Assembly: GCA_964011675.1 (NCBI GenBank)
Contig: CAXGPR010000007.1
Coordinates: 1 to 64,000 of the forward strand
Direction: 5' to 3'
Length of the DNA: 64,000 bases
DNA from: GCA-2693325 sp964011675
Lineage (GTDB): Bacteria; Latescibacterota; UBA2968; UBA8231
Program-made: the position numbers and the translations under genes
Shown: piece by piece, positions 16,692 through 26,600 of the stretch
Layout: every line of letters starts with the position of its first letter
How positions within the stretch are numbered: the stretch's first letter is position 1
The notes under the pieces: model-generated
What the model was told of the DNA's origin: nothing
Databases searched by the model: none
Seen by the model: only the letters and a program-made list of their open reading frames with translations

Positions 16692-18475
16692 ATCTTTTTT
16701 TCCAAGAGCGTGATAAGATCTTCGGCCTGCTGGCGAATCGCGTCCATATCCGAACGTTTCCCAACGCCTCGTGCAAAACGCGCATAGTCACAGCGATTCA
16801 ACCAATCACGCAAAGAGTCAATGGTCTCTTCTTCTAAGCCCTTATCTCTCAGGGCGCGCTCGCAGATATCAGGGGAGAGACTCGCGGTAATAATGTTTAA
16901 ACGGTCGGCCAAAAATGCCAATACCGCGCGATGTATTTCACCGTAAAATGCGCCCGCATCTCCCTCTTCTAACAGACGCCCAGCTTGCTCTAGGCGCTTC
17001 CCGGCTTCACCGCGAGCACGACGGCGTCGCGCGTAGGCAATATCACCTTGTATACGGTCTCTGTGACGCTGCAATAGGATTAATCCAATCAAAGCAAAGG
17101 GCATCGAGGCTTGGAGGGACCAAAATAGCACGCTATCGTACAACGCAGAAGAATCTTCCAGCGCTTCCAAGTCAGATTTTATGTATCGTATATCGCTTCC
17201 GACGGCCTCTATATCTTTGCGGCTTAAACCGTAGCTTGTCGGCTCTTCAATGTCTATTTCCCCGGCACTGTGCACAAATATGGGATCCGATTCAAGTGTG
17301 ACATATTTCTCTACGGCAGGATCAAAATAGGCGAACTGAATAGAAGGAACTTCTAGGATGCCACCCGTTTCCGGTATGAGAATGTATTCGTACGTGCGTC
17401 GTCCGCCGTAGATTCCATTCTCTATTTTCTCCTCCTCCTCCAAAGTAGGATCGTACATCTTGATTCCCTGCCCCACATCAATAAGTGGAGTACCCACCGC
17501 AGACAGATTTCCCACACCCGATATCTCGACCCGGAGCGTGACGGGATCGCCAGCTTTTACGTGCGTAGGTTGAGCTTGGGCCGCTAGACTGAACTGCCCT
17601 ACTGCACCAGAGAACGCATCCGGTTGTCCCGCTTCGGGTAAGGGCAACACCTGAATTTCTAGCGGATCACTCTGCAACAGCGCACTCTGTGTGCGACCAA
17701 AAAATGGATCGGAAGCAAAAAAGTCGTCTAGCATACTACGACGCTGCGATCGACGAGCAGGAATCTCACATGATACGGCCATAGACTCAACTACGTGTGC
17801 ACCCGATTTAGTAGGAAAGAGGGCGACGCGACGAAGCGGAGCCACGTTAAACGTGACGCCATTAACGATGCTTCTACCGGCCTGCAGCTGCTGAGCGACA
17901 AAAAGCTCCTTAATCCAAAATCCGGCAAACGACGGTATCTCTTTAAAGCCTACATTATGCAATTGAAAGCGATAGAACAGATCAAAATCAACCGTTATCT
18001 GCTGTCCAACGTAGGCTCGCTGAAGGTCGGATCGAGCTCGTACATACAGATGGTCTTCTACGTTAAAATCTCCTCCGAGATTACGCCCCGAACGCTGTCC
18101 GGCCCGAACGACTTCAATATCGATAGGACGGGTCCGATAGGTCTTGCCATCAATCTCAATCTGGGCGGAACCAATTCGTATCCGTCCCTGCTTTTTGGCA
18201 TAGAGACGGTATGTCAACTCGCGCTCATAGCTGGTAGTAAAGTTTACCATTTCAATGCGCGAGCTCACGCTGGGTCCCTCCACGTGAAAGTCACCCAGAG
18301 AAAGTGTGGGAGCCGGCATGTGCTGCAGGTTTTCGTCTGAGACAATGCGCAGAGTTAACAGTAGTGCCTCTGATTGTGCTACGCGTGTTCGGTCTACGCT
18401 TGCATCAAATTCGACTTCGATTGCTTCAAGCGACGATACGAGTGATAGCAGAGCAATAAAAACGCGCACGCTCAT
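16688..18475 (-). CDS. batD: BatD-like oxygen-tolerance membrane protein
   Basis: A 595-aa protein from ATG 18475, chosen because it follows the batC stop by 4 bp, has AAAGGA upstream and begins with a signal peptide (MSVRVFIALLSLVSSLEA); a start at 18538 would overlap batC by 59 bp and bury the signal peptide. Periplasmic beta domains fill residues 20-430, with the BatD signatures VDRTRVAQSEALLLTLRI and YVGQQITVDFDLFYRF. One transmembrane helix lies near 455-475 (SLQASMPFALIGLILL), followed by a helical cytoplasmic tail. It belongs to a periplasmic complex with the VWA proteins BatA and BatB. Confidence 0.88.
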   Translation of the reverse strand: MSVRVFIALLSLVSSLEAIEVEFDASVDRTRVAQSEALLLTLRIVSDENLQHMPAPTLSLGDFHVEGPSVSSRIEMVNFTTSYERELTYRLYAKKQGRIRIGSAQIEIDGKTYRTRPIDIEVVRAGQRSGRNLGGDFNVEDHLYVRARSDLQRAYVGQQITVDFDLFYRFQLHNVGFKEIPSFAGFWIKELFVAQQLQAGRSIVNGVTFNVAPLRRVALFPTKSGAHVVESMAVSCEIPARRSQRRSMLDDFFASDPFFGRTQSALLQSDPLEIQVLPLPEAGQPDAFSGAVGQFSLAAQAQPTHVKAGDPVTLRVEISGVGNLSAVGTPLIDVGQGIKMYDPTLEEEEKIENGIYGGRRTYEYILIPETGGILEVPSIQFAYFDPAVEKYVTLESDPIFVHSAGEIDIEEPTSYGLSRKDIEAVGSDIRYIKSDLEALEDSSALYDSVLFWSLQASMPFALIGLILLQRHRDRIQGDIAYARRRRARGEAGKRLEQAGRLLEEGDAGAFYGEIHRAVLAFLADRLNIITASLSPDICERALRDKGLEEETIDSLRDWLNRCDYARFARGVGKRSDMDAIRQQAEDLITLLEKKI

Positions 18476-18479
18476 CAAT

Positions 18480-19313
18480 TTACCAGTCCTTTCCACGGCT
18501 TGCGCTGGTAGCTCTATACCGACGCTTTTGCGCGTCAATTTCGCGATTTTTTAGCGCTTCCAACAGCTGCTCTGCCTCTTTCTGACCAATATACTCTTCG
18601 CTCTGCTCCGGTTCCCCTTCAGCTTCGCTCTGTTGCCCACGCTCTTGGTCTTCCCCATCGCCCTCGTCCGGCTGCGACGGCGCCTGTTCTCGTTCCTGCT
18701 GTCCTTTGTCCTGTGGATCTTGCTCGCCTGAGTCCTGCTGTTCCTCCCCTTGTTCCTGCTGGTCTTGATCCTGACTTTGCTGTCCTTGCTGGTCCTGCTG
18801 ATCTTGATTCTGCTGGTCTTGATCCTGATTTTGCTCTTGATTCTGGTGCTGCTGGTCTTGCTGCTGCTGTTTCTGTTGTTCGTCCAGCTTCTGAAGCGCT
18901 ATCTCCAAGTTCGCTTTGGCGTCCAAATCTTTCGCGTTGAGTTCTAGGGCCTGACTATATGAGGCGATGGCCTGCTCGTACTGCTGCTGCTGGAACCACG
19001 CATTGCCCATGTTGTAGTGAGCTGATGCGCCCAATAATCCATCGGTCTGTTCCGCAGCTCGACTCAGTTCCTGAAGCGCTGTTTCTAAGTCTCCCTGTTT
19101 GAATAGCGAGCTCCCCACGTTGAAGTTTAGCGCGGGTTCGTCGGGCCGCTCGAGTTGCGCGTCTCGATACAGTTGAAGCGCCTGTTCAAACGCTCCCTGC
19201 TTGAATAGGCTAAGCGCTTCAGCACTCTTTGAAGCCACAGGATCTCCTACCGTAGCCGCGGTCGAGAAAAACCACGTCACGGTCAGCCAAAAAACCTGAA
19301 ACAATCGACTCAT
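18480..19313 (-). CDS. batC: BatC-like TPR protein with a long Gln/Asp/Glu-rich tail
   Basis: A 277-aa protein from ATG 19313, which overlaps the batB stop by 4 bp (ATGA) and has GGAAAGGA at good spacing. A signal peptide (about 20 residues) precedes three TPR units (ALSLFKQGAFEQALQLY; LNFNVGSSLFKQGDLETAL; HYNMGNAWFQQQQYEQAI). From residue 145 to 240 the sequence is almost only Gln, Asp, Glu, Asn and Gly, and is probably disordered. The last 35 residues (YIGQKEAEQLLEALKNRE) return to a helical motif found at BatC C-termini. It probably scaffolds BatA/B/D in the periplasm. Confidence 0.87.
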   Translation of the reverse strand: MSRLFQVFWLTVTWFFSTAATVGDPVASKSAEALSLFKQGAFEQALQLYRDAQLERPDEPALNFNVGSSLFKQGDLETALQELSRAAEQTDGLLGASAHYNMGNAWFQQQQYEQAIASYSQALELNAKDLDAKANLEIALQKLDEQQKQQQQDQQHQNQEQNQDQDQQNQDQQDQQGQQSQDQDQQEQGEEQQDSGEQDPQDKGQQEREQAPSQPDEGDGEDQERGQQSEAEGEPEQSEEYIGQKEAEQLLEALKNREIDAQKRRYRATSASRGKDW

Positions 19314-20335
19314 TCGAAGCGTCCTTTCCACTCGACGCTTCGAGCGCGTTTATCCCCAAGAAATGCCTCGACAAAAAAGCAGCAGAGAGCTAAGAACAAG
19401 GGAAACTGAAAGCGCTCCTCATATTGAGTAAAACGCGTTGAGGCAAATTCTTTCTGATCCATTTGCGCAATCTGCTCGCTGATCGCAACGAGTTCCTGTC
19501 CGGCTAGAGATGATCGAAAGTAGTCACCATTCGTCGACAGAGCGATTTCTTTAAGCGTGGCTTCATCCAGACGAGTTTTTACGTAGTTGCCCCGTTCGTC
19601 TTTGTGGTAGCTTGTTCCTCCTCCCTGCTGCATTTCTGGGATTAACTCACCTCCTGAAGTCCCGAGACCAATCGCAAAAACGTGAATCCCTTGCTCCGCA
19701 GCATCCTGTGCTGCTGCAAGCGGTTCACTAATGTGATCTTCGCCGTCGGTGAACAAAACCACAACCTTGTGCTGTTCGTCTTCCGTATCAAAGGTACGAG
19801 CAGCAAGACGCAACGCATCTCCAATGGCCGTGCCCTGAACGGGAATCATTCCAGCATCGAGCACATCGAGAAACATATCGACGGCTCCGTAATCTAGCGT
19901 TAGTGGACACTGAACAAAGGCCTGGCCGGCAAATACAATGAGACCAACGCGATCTCCCTGCAACAAGTCGACTAATTCGCGTATTTGCTGCTTTGCTCTG
20001 GCCAATCGACTTGGCTTGAGATCTTCTGCGAGCATACTCCGTGATACATCCAAGATTAAAACGACGTCGACTCCTTTGCGCTGTGCCATCTCTAGTTTCG
20101 CCCCAAACTGAGGTCCGCAGAGTGCGACTACAGCCCACAGGGTTCCTATACCCAAAAGGGCATACTTGCCAAACTGACGACGTCGACTCAAGTCGCGAGT
20201 CAGCTTTTCTGCAAGAGGCCAGCCCACAAAGCGCAGCAGAGCTTTACGCCGTGCTAGCGTAGCCCAGGCAAAGAATACGCATAGGAGGGGAATTAGCAGA
20301 AGAAACCAGAACGTTTCAGGTGAGGAAAAACGCAT
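19310..20335 (-). CDS. batB: BatB-like von Willebrand factor A protein
   Basis: A 341-aa protein with N-terminal hydrophobic helices (residues 8-27 and 57-74), a VWA domain from about residue 88, and a C-terminal membrane helix (FQFPLFLALCCFFVEAFL). The metal-ion-dependent adhesion site is complete: DVSRS at 96-100, GTAIGDAL and FTDGED. The domain likely binds Mg and a partner protein in the periplasm. It sits 13 bp after batA and overlaps batC. Confidence 0.92.
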   Translation of the reverse strand: MRFSSPETFWFLLLIPLLCVFFAWATLARRKALLRFVGWPLAEKLTRDLSRRRQFGKYALLGIGTLWAVVALCGPQFGAKLEMAQRKGVDVVLILDVSRSMLAEDLKPSRLARAKQQIRELVDLLQGDRVGLIVFAGQAFVQCPLTLDYGAVDMFLDVLDAGMIPVQGTAIGDALRLAARTFDTEDEQHKVVVLFTDGEDHISEPLAAAQDAAEQGIHVFAIGLGTSGGELIPEMQQGGGTSYHKDERGNYVKTRLDEATLKEIALSTNGDYFRSSLAGQELVAISEQIAQMDQKEFASTRFTQYEERFQFPLFLALCCFFVEAFLGDKRARSVEWKGRFE

Positions 20336-20348
20336 TCTATACTTTCTC

Positions 20349-21353
20349 TCAAGGCAAACGGCGAAAGCGCGTATTAGATAATAAGACTTCGATCAGAAGC
20401 AGCAGTAAACCAGGCCAGAGGAAATGTGGATAGCGCTCCGAGTACTCCACGTGTACTTCAGATGTAATCTCCGTCGTTTCCAACTCGCCTATTTCCCTAT
20501 AAATCGCTTCTAACTTTTCTTCGCTGGTAGCCCGATAGTATTTCCCCCCCGTGCGTTGAGCCACTGCCCTTAGCGTCTCCTCATCAATTTCAACCTGAAC
20601 TGTTTGGTACCTCGTGCCAAAAATACCCTGCACGGGACGACGGATCGACCCATCACTTCCTACACCTATGGTATAGACGCGCACTCCTACCGCTTCCGCT
20701 ACCTCTGCCGCGGTAAGTGGTTCGATTTCTCCGGCGTTATTTACTCCATCAGTTAGCAGGATAACCACTTGGCTTCGCCCCTCAGACTCGCGCAGTCGGT
20801 TGGTCGCATTAATCAATGCCATACCAATAGCCGTTCCATCCCAGCTCTCATCAGCAATCTGAACTCCCTGCAAGAAAGAGGTTAACACATCGTAGTCTAG
20901 GGTCAGCGGACATTGCGTAAAACTTTCCCCAGCAAAAACGACCATGCCTATACGATCACTGTAGCGCCCCCCGACAAAGTCGGATACCACTTCTTTTGCG
21001 ACGGCTAATCGACTCCGCTCTCCATTGTCCAAATCGTTTAGTTTCATACTAGACGAAACGTCCAGTGTCAGCATAATATCAATACCTTCTGCGGACATCT
21101 CTCGCTTTTCCCGTCCAGCCTGAGGGCGCGCCAAAGCCACCACCAAAAGCACCAGTCCCAGTAGCTTAAAAACAAAGAGTACATGGCGAAAGCGGGCCCA
21201 CATCGTATTGCCCATACGACGCAGACTAGCAAGGTCAGAAAACTGCACGCTTCCCTGCCGCTGCCGACCCTGCACGATATATAAATAGACTAAGATCGGC
21301 AGCAAGAGCAGTAGCAGCAGCCACTCGGGATTTTCAAAGCGCAGCGTCTGCAT
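20349..21353 (-). CDS. batA: BatA-like von Willebrand factor A protein
   Basis: A 334-aa paralogue of the adjacent BatB. Two N-terminal helices (11-28 and 57-75), VWA domain with a complete MIDAS (DVSSS at 98-102, GTAIGMAL, LLTDGVNN), and a C-terminal helix (FLWPGLLLLLIEVLL). BatA and BatB side by side are the core of the aerotolerance cluster. The ATG overlaps the end of the upstream BatD-like gene by 20 bp. Confidence 0.92.
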   Translation of the reverse strand: MQTLRFENPEWLLLLLLLPILVYLYIVQGRQRQGSVQFSDLASLRRMGNTMWARFRHVLFVFKLLGLVLLVVALARPQAGREKREMSAEGIDIMLTLDVSSSMKLNDLDNGERSRLAVAKEVVSDFVGGRYSDRIGMVVFAGESFTQCPLTLDYDVLTSFLQGVQIADESWDGTAIGMALINATNRLRESEGRSQVVILLTDGVNNAGEIEPLTAAEVAEAVGVRVYTIGVGSDGSIRRPVQGIFGTRYQTVQVEIDEETLRAVAQRTGGKYYRATSEEKLEAIYREIGELETTEITSEVHVEYSERYPHFLWPGLLLLLIEVLLSNTRFRRLP

Positions 21354-22287
21354 TTACCTCTCTATCTAGCTCGTCTTTTGCCGCCTGTTTTTTTTGATGG
21401 TCTTCCAACGCACGCAGGATCGCGACGCCTGCTTCCGGCACGCGATGGGCGCTGTCTATCTCTGGATGGAATCGCGCAAATTTCACCAAATCGGCCGTAG
21501 ACAAATATCCTAATATTTGTCGGATCTCTCCGTCAGGCACGTTTTTATCACGAAGCGCTACGTCCAGTTCGGCAGTCGTTTTTTCCATTGCCTCGATAAC
21601 GAGGGCCTCTTCGATATAGCGCCGTAGATTGTCGGCTAAGAGAGAATAATACGTCTTGAATTCACCGCGCTCTAGCAGTCCCATAGAGGCAATTCGCTCA
21701 AACTCAGCAACGTAGTCAACCGGCTCAGGTTCTGATACTCGTTCTCCTGCCGCTGAACGGCGACGGCGAATCCAATAGGCAAGGAGGAATCCCATAACCA
21801 GCAGAGTCAGCAGCGCCCCAATTACGACAATCCAAAGCGGAATACCTCCCTCGATAACGACGGGTGGCTTTATATCACGTAGCGCTTGATCTCCTTCCTC
21901 TAAAACGCTTATCACCTCAATATTCAGTCCGCGCGCAGTCGCGCTGAGCGTATCTCCGCTCGCCCTGACAAAAGCAACTTCTAATTCGGGGATCTCCTGA
22001 GAACCCAGCTCAAAATAGCGAATGGTGCCAATAAGCGTCACGTGCGTTAGACCGTTTTTAGCCTCTGGCGCCGACCGACTCTCCGAACGATAGGATGCGG
22101 CACTGAGAACGTCTGTCAGGTTGGGCTCGTCCGGTTTGACTTCAGTGGGAAATGCCATGACGAGACGAAGATCGACCGGCTGTCCCAGTGTTACTTCTGT
22201 CGTATCAGCCTGCCAGTAAACTTCTACCTGCCCCCAGGCTGTCGCAGTGCCGAACAGGACGAGCCACAAGCAGCGTGCAAACGGCAT
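21334..22287 (-). CDS. BatD-like/DUF4381-type membrane protein of the Bat cluster
   Basis: A 317-aa protein with a signal peptide (MPFARCLWLVLFGTATAWGQ), a periplasmic beta domain (residues 20-130) whose opening VEVYWQADTTEVTLGQPVDL looks like the start of BatD, one membrane helix (about 150-173), and a cytoplasmic helical domain (FKTYYSLLADNLRRYIEEAL and LVKFARFHPE) of the type found at the C-termini of BatD and DUF4381 proteins. It fits as a second, shorter BatD. It lies between the DUF4340 gene (3 bp gap) and batA (20 bp overlap). Confidence 0.75.
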   Translation of the reverse strand: MPFARCLWLVLFGTATAWGQVEVYWQADTTEVTLGQPVDLRLVMAFPTEVKPDEPNLTDVLSAASYRSESRSAPEAKNGLTHVTLIGTIRYFELGSQEIPELEVAFVRASGDTLSATARGLNIEVISVLEEGDQALRDIKPPVVIEGGIPLWIVVIGALLTLLVMGFLLAYWIRRRRSAAGERVSEPEPVDYVAEFERIASMGLLERGEFKTYYSLLADNLRRYIEEALVIEAMEKTTAELDVALRDKNVPDGEIRQILGYLSTADLVKFARFHPEIDSAHRVPEAGVAILRALEDHQKKQAAKDELDREVNADAAL

Positions 22288-22290
22288 AGC

Positions 22291-23661
22291 CTACTCATCG
22301 ACCCGAGTCGAATCTACAGGCTCGGGTATCTGAAGCACTTCATCGAGTTCCATATCAATATCTGCAAAGGCATCGGTATCTATTTTATAGGCATGGGAAT
22401 CGCCGTCCTGCTCTAAGTAGATCTCTCCATCGCGCAGAAAAAACTGCACGTAATGTAGAGACTGTCCATCTTCCATAAGCCGCACGCCCAAGGAAGGCTC
22501 TCCCCCCTGAGCCACCGCAAACCCCGTCGCTTCAAGACTCTGTAAATCAGTCAACAGCGCATTTAGTTTCCACGATTTCGCCTTCTGCCCGGGAGGATCC
22601 TGTAAGTTCCAAACACCCGACGTATCCTTTTCAGCTGTAAATACCATAGCCGAGCCGCGACGATACTCCATCCGATTTATTCGATCTCGATCCACTTGCA
22701 GCGGCTTCTTTGAACGCAGTGCGGTCACCTCTTGCGTCAACTTTTGCACCAACGTAGAATCGACGAGAAAAACCTGAGGCCGGCTCTCGTCGCGTGCATA
22801 ATAGCGACCCTCATCGTCTTCACTGCCTATAGACAAACGCTTCTCTACGCGGTCTTGACCAAGAGAGAAGGACCACTCAACAGCGCGACTGTCCAACCCG
22901 TAGGCCACTAGGGCTTCGCCATCGGGCGCTTCGTCGACAAATTCGCTTATTTCGCTGGTCTCGATTTTCCCGAGCAACCCGTCAACGACTTCGGTAGAAG
23001 CGCGCGCTAAAATCGGTTCTTGCAGCAGCCAGTCCGCCCCCTCTTTACGAAGCGAAACCGGCCCGGAGATACCCGCGCGAGACGCCTCGGTGACCTCCGC
23101 CTTGGATAGGGCCAGAACGCGACGATCTCGTAAGTCAAAAACGCTTTTGTCTAGGTTATCATAGCGCCACGCCCGAACCACAAATATTTCCGGATTGCTT
23201 CCGCTTTGTTTCACATAGGTATATCGATCGGTCGGCGCATCGGTGCCAAAAAACAGGGTGTCCAACGCACCCTCCTCCGTCTCGACTAAGATCCCCAGAC
23301 GCGGCCGATCTAACCCATACTCCGCCGTCTCTGCAGAGAGAGCATCTGCACTATCAACGATCACCTTTTCTCGCTCTGACTCGGCGATGTTGCGCAAATA
23401 ACGCGCGATCGCTTCGCCGTCGGCACCGTCCTCTACAGGCAGCACAACGCGCCACTGGCCCTCTATGCGCTCTACTTCTATGCTCCCCTCAGGCCGGATT
23501 AGAGCAAGCCGTTCGACCTCTGACTCATTAAAGTCTAGCAACTGCTTTGAACGCTCTGCCGCCTGACGTCGCTCTTGTCCTCCCCTTATTTCATGGAAGT
23601 AGACAAAGGCCAGTAGAAGGGCGAATATGGCACCGATAATTATATTGGTTTTTAGCTTCAT
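22291..23661 (-). CDS. DUF4340 domain-containing protein
   Basis: A 456-aa protein with one N-terminal membrane helix (NIIIGAIFALLLAFVYFH) and a long periplasmic region with two or three copies of the DUF4340 fold. Recurring features are VERLALIRPEGSIEVERIEGQWRV-like strands, EYGLDRPRL, FGTDAPTDRYTYVKQ and VFDLRDRRVL. DUF4340 genes regularly follow GldG-like genes in ABC export modules; the function is unknown. It overlaps the GldG-like gene by 4 bp. Confidence 0.85.
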   Translation of the reverse strand: MKLKTNIIIGAIFALLLAFVYFHEIRGGQERRQAAERSKQLLDFNESEVERLALIRPEGSIEVERIEGQWRVVLPVEDGADGEAIARYLRNIAESEREKVIVDSADALSAETAEYGLDRPRLGILVETEEGALDTLFFGTDAPTDRYTYVKQSGSNPEIFVVRAWRYDNLDKSVFDLRDRRVLALSKAEVTEASRAGISGPVSLRKEGADWLLQEPILARASTEVVDGLLGKIETSEISEFVDEAPDGEALVAYGLDSRAVEWSFSLGQDRVEKRLSIGSEDDEGRYYARDESRPQVFLVDSTLVQKLTQEVTALRSKKPLQVDRDRINRMEYRRGSAMVFTAEKDTSGVWNLQDPPGQKAKSWKLNALLTDLQSLEATGFAVAQGGEPSLGVRLMEDGQSLHYVQFFLRDGEIYLEQDGDSHAYKIDTDAFADIDMELDEVLQIPEPVDSTRVDE

Positions 23662-26600
23662 GCTGTTTCTCTCCCGACTTCAAAGACCCGGCGGATCCAT
23701 ACCAGGATAGCAACATTGGTTATGAATGCGGCAGCGTAGAGCAATTGGATTGTCTCGTTAGGAATAACCCAAAATCCCCCTAAGGCACTTAGTAGCGCCA
23801 TCGCAATGGAAGGCAGCCAAACCCACGTAGCACGCCGATGCAGGCCGTAGGCGACAGCTCCGCTGAGCAGTCCCACAACTAAATTGACCTGTCCCTCAAG
23901 CCCCTTAGCCTCGCTCAGCGCAACAACCGCCGAGATCATCATGAAGACCGCATTGGCTGCAAACGAATAAATCAGCCACGCAATGAATCCGTCTTCATGG
24001 TTTTGATAGCCCCGTTTAAGGACCATTACCAGACCGGAAAGAGCCACTGCAAATGGGAGGACAAAGACAGAAACCCACAGAACGACCGAGCCCTGATTGC
24101 CAATTAAGTTGATGGGATTATGGGCGGGACGACGATCTGCAATTTGCAGCCGGTCCTCGTCTTCTGTTAGCCATTCTATGCTATTGGCGACCAAGGCGCC
24201 GTTAGCCTGCTGGGAGAAATACTCGTTAGAGGCAAAATCCGCGTCGCCAAACACGACGACGCGCACCTGTCCCTCAGTGCTTAAGCTCGTATCTGGGTCG
24301 GCCTGCACGGCCACCGCCAAGGAAACCGGTCCCCGCAGATCCACATCGGGATCGAATTCTACCTGGCCTCCCTCTCCAGTAACGGGAGATAAGTCGCGCT
24401 CTCCCCAACTGCTCTGATGCGTAAGTGCCAGCGCCGCAATTTGCGGGCTCTTTAGCCGATGCCCTGCGGGGCGCACAGAACGCGCGAGCGGAAAAAAGCT
24501 CATCGTTCCAGAGGAAAGTCGCTCTGAAATAGGATGGTCTCCGTAGTTGATCACTACCGGAACCGACACATCTGCGCCGAACAGCTGTCCTAACCCACTC
24601 AGATCAACGACGAAGTCTTGTCCGAGTTCAATAGAGTACGCGTCGAGTAGGGCTTCTAAGCCCGTTGGCGCACCTGGGTCAAGCAGAAATAGCGCCCGGC
24701 CACCGCCGTCCAAATAGCGCTGTAAGACTTCAGCATCAACCGCCGAAAAGCGCTCTTTAGGTGCAAGTACGACCAGCAGAGATGCATCGTCTGGCACGCC
24801 GTCCTGCAACTGAAGTCCGCTCACTACTTCAAAGTTGAGCTCTCGTAGGCGTCCCTTTAACAAAGAGTAGCCCTTACCATCAACCTGATCGAGCTCGGCC
24901 TCGCCGTGTCCCGTGGTAAAGTAGGCTTTCATATCGCGAGCACGCAGCGCTTTGAGAATCGCATTGCTCAGCGCTTCTTCGCTCATCTGCATGATGCGCT
25001 CGCTGCGCACTTGACCGTCACCGCGCACCTCAACAATCGACGTGCCCCGTTCGCGAATATTGTTTTGCTCGACTTGGAGCGCATTTTTTTGCGGATCGAC
25101 CAATTCATAGTCAAAATAGTCTGACTGGTGGTTATACTCTTTCATGAGATCCTGAAAGCGCATCCCCTCCATCTCGCTCATAAACGTCTTCACGTGAACG
25201 TATTGTCCTTCTTCCTCCACGGTGCTCATGAGTCGCTTACTATCGTCGGAGAGCGTAAAGAGGGCATCCGCCGTCATATCGTGACGAATGTTGTACCGGT
25301 CTCCCAGAAAATTGAGTAGCGCGGCAATGCCCAAAGAAAGAACAATTCCTAAACCCGCTCCCACGAGTTCTGTCACGCTCCACCGTCCCTTGCGGGAAAC
25401 AACGAGTAAACCAACGAGGGCAATGGCCAGCGGATAGAGCACGACACTGATCCAAAAAATCCACTCGCCCTGACTATCATTAAGAGCAATCGGGTTGTAA
25501 CCAGCCTGACGCGGACGAATCGATATCAGACTCTCATCCTCCGCAAGCCAACTGAGAGCATTCAGAGCTAGGTCGCCATTGCCTTGGTAGTCAAAATACT
25601 GGTTGGTTGCAAAATCAGAGTCACCGAAGACAACGAGGCGTCCTCCCTTTCCTTCAACAGCGACGGCAAGAGAAATCGGTCCCGGCGTGTCAACGCCCTC
25701 ATCTAGCTTGACCGTACTATCTCCTTCTCCCTGCAAAACCCGCAGGTCTTTCTCTGCCCATCCAGCCTCAGAGGTCAGGGCAAGCGCTTCCCCTTCGAAT
25801 CCTACCCCCGTGGACTCGGCATCAAAAACAACAGAGCGACTCAGCTGGTAAAAGGTCATAACGCCTTGATGCTTGCGCGTTATGGGATGCTTGCCGTAAG
25901 AAACGGAGACGGGTGTGGTGAAATCGAGCCCAAAGAGCGAACCGATCCCACTGGTATCAATTACAAAGTCATCGCCCAGAGAGACACCCCATTCCAATAA
26001 AAGATCTTCCAGCCCGCTTTCAGACAGAGGATCGAGCAGGGCGAGTACAGAGCCTCCTTCCTGTAGATAGGCCCTTAACGTTGCCACCTCAGTGGGCAAA
26101 AACGGAGTCCGCGGACCCGCGATAACAAGCACCGCACAGTCACTAGGCACGCGCGCTGTGCGGGCGAGAAAGAGGGAATCATCGATCGCGTAATCAATTT
26201 CTTGTAAGCGCTCCTTCAGCATCCCCAAACCACCTGGCCCACTGCTGGGATCGCGCTCACCGTGTCCCACACTTAGGTATACTTTGTCCTGGCGTTCACG
26301 GATTACTTTTAGCAGCGCATTCGTTATTTCACGCTCTTCTAACTCGGTGATTTGCTGCTGTTTATCTCCGCTTTTTATAAGCAGCGTATTATAACGTTTA
26401 ATTCCATTTTCTTCGGTGCGCATCGGATCGCGATCGGGATCAATCATCTCAAAGGTGAAACGGCTGCCGCGATTGCTAAACTCAGCTAACAACAATTCCA
26501 GATCCGCGTTCTCTCCGCCCTCCATAAATGCGAGCGCTTCAACATCATGATCGAGGTTTTGTAGTGTTTCTATCGTTAGGTCAGACAGGCTGTGTAGCTG

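Noticed and set aside
18750..18947. Leu-rich 65-aa open frame on the plus strand that looks like a membrane protein
   Set aside because: It is the antisense of the Gln-rich tail of batC; CAG/CAA codons read backwards as CTG/TTG. It has no ribosome binding site and the batC frame is clearly coding.
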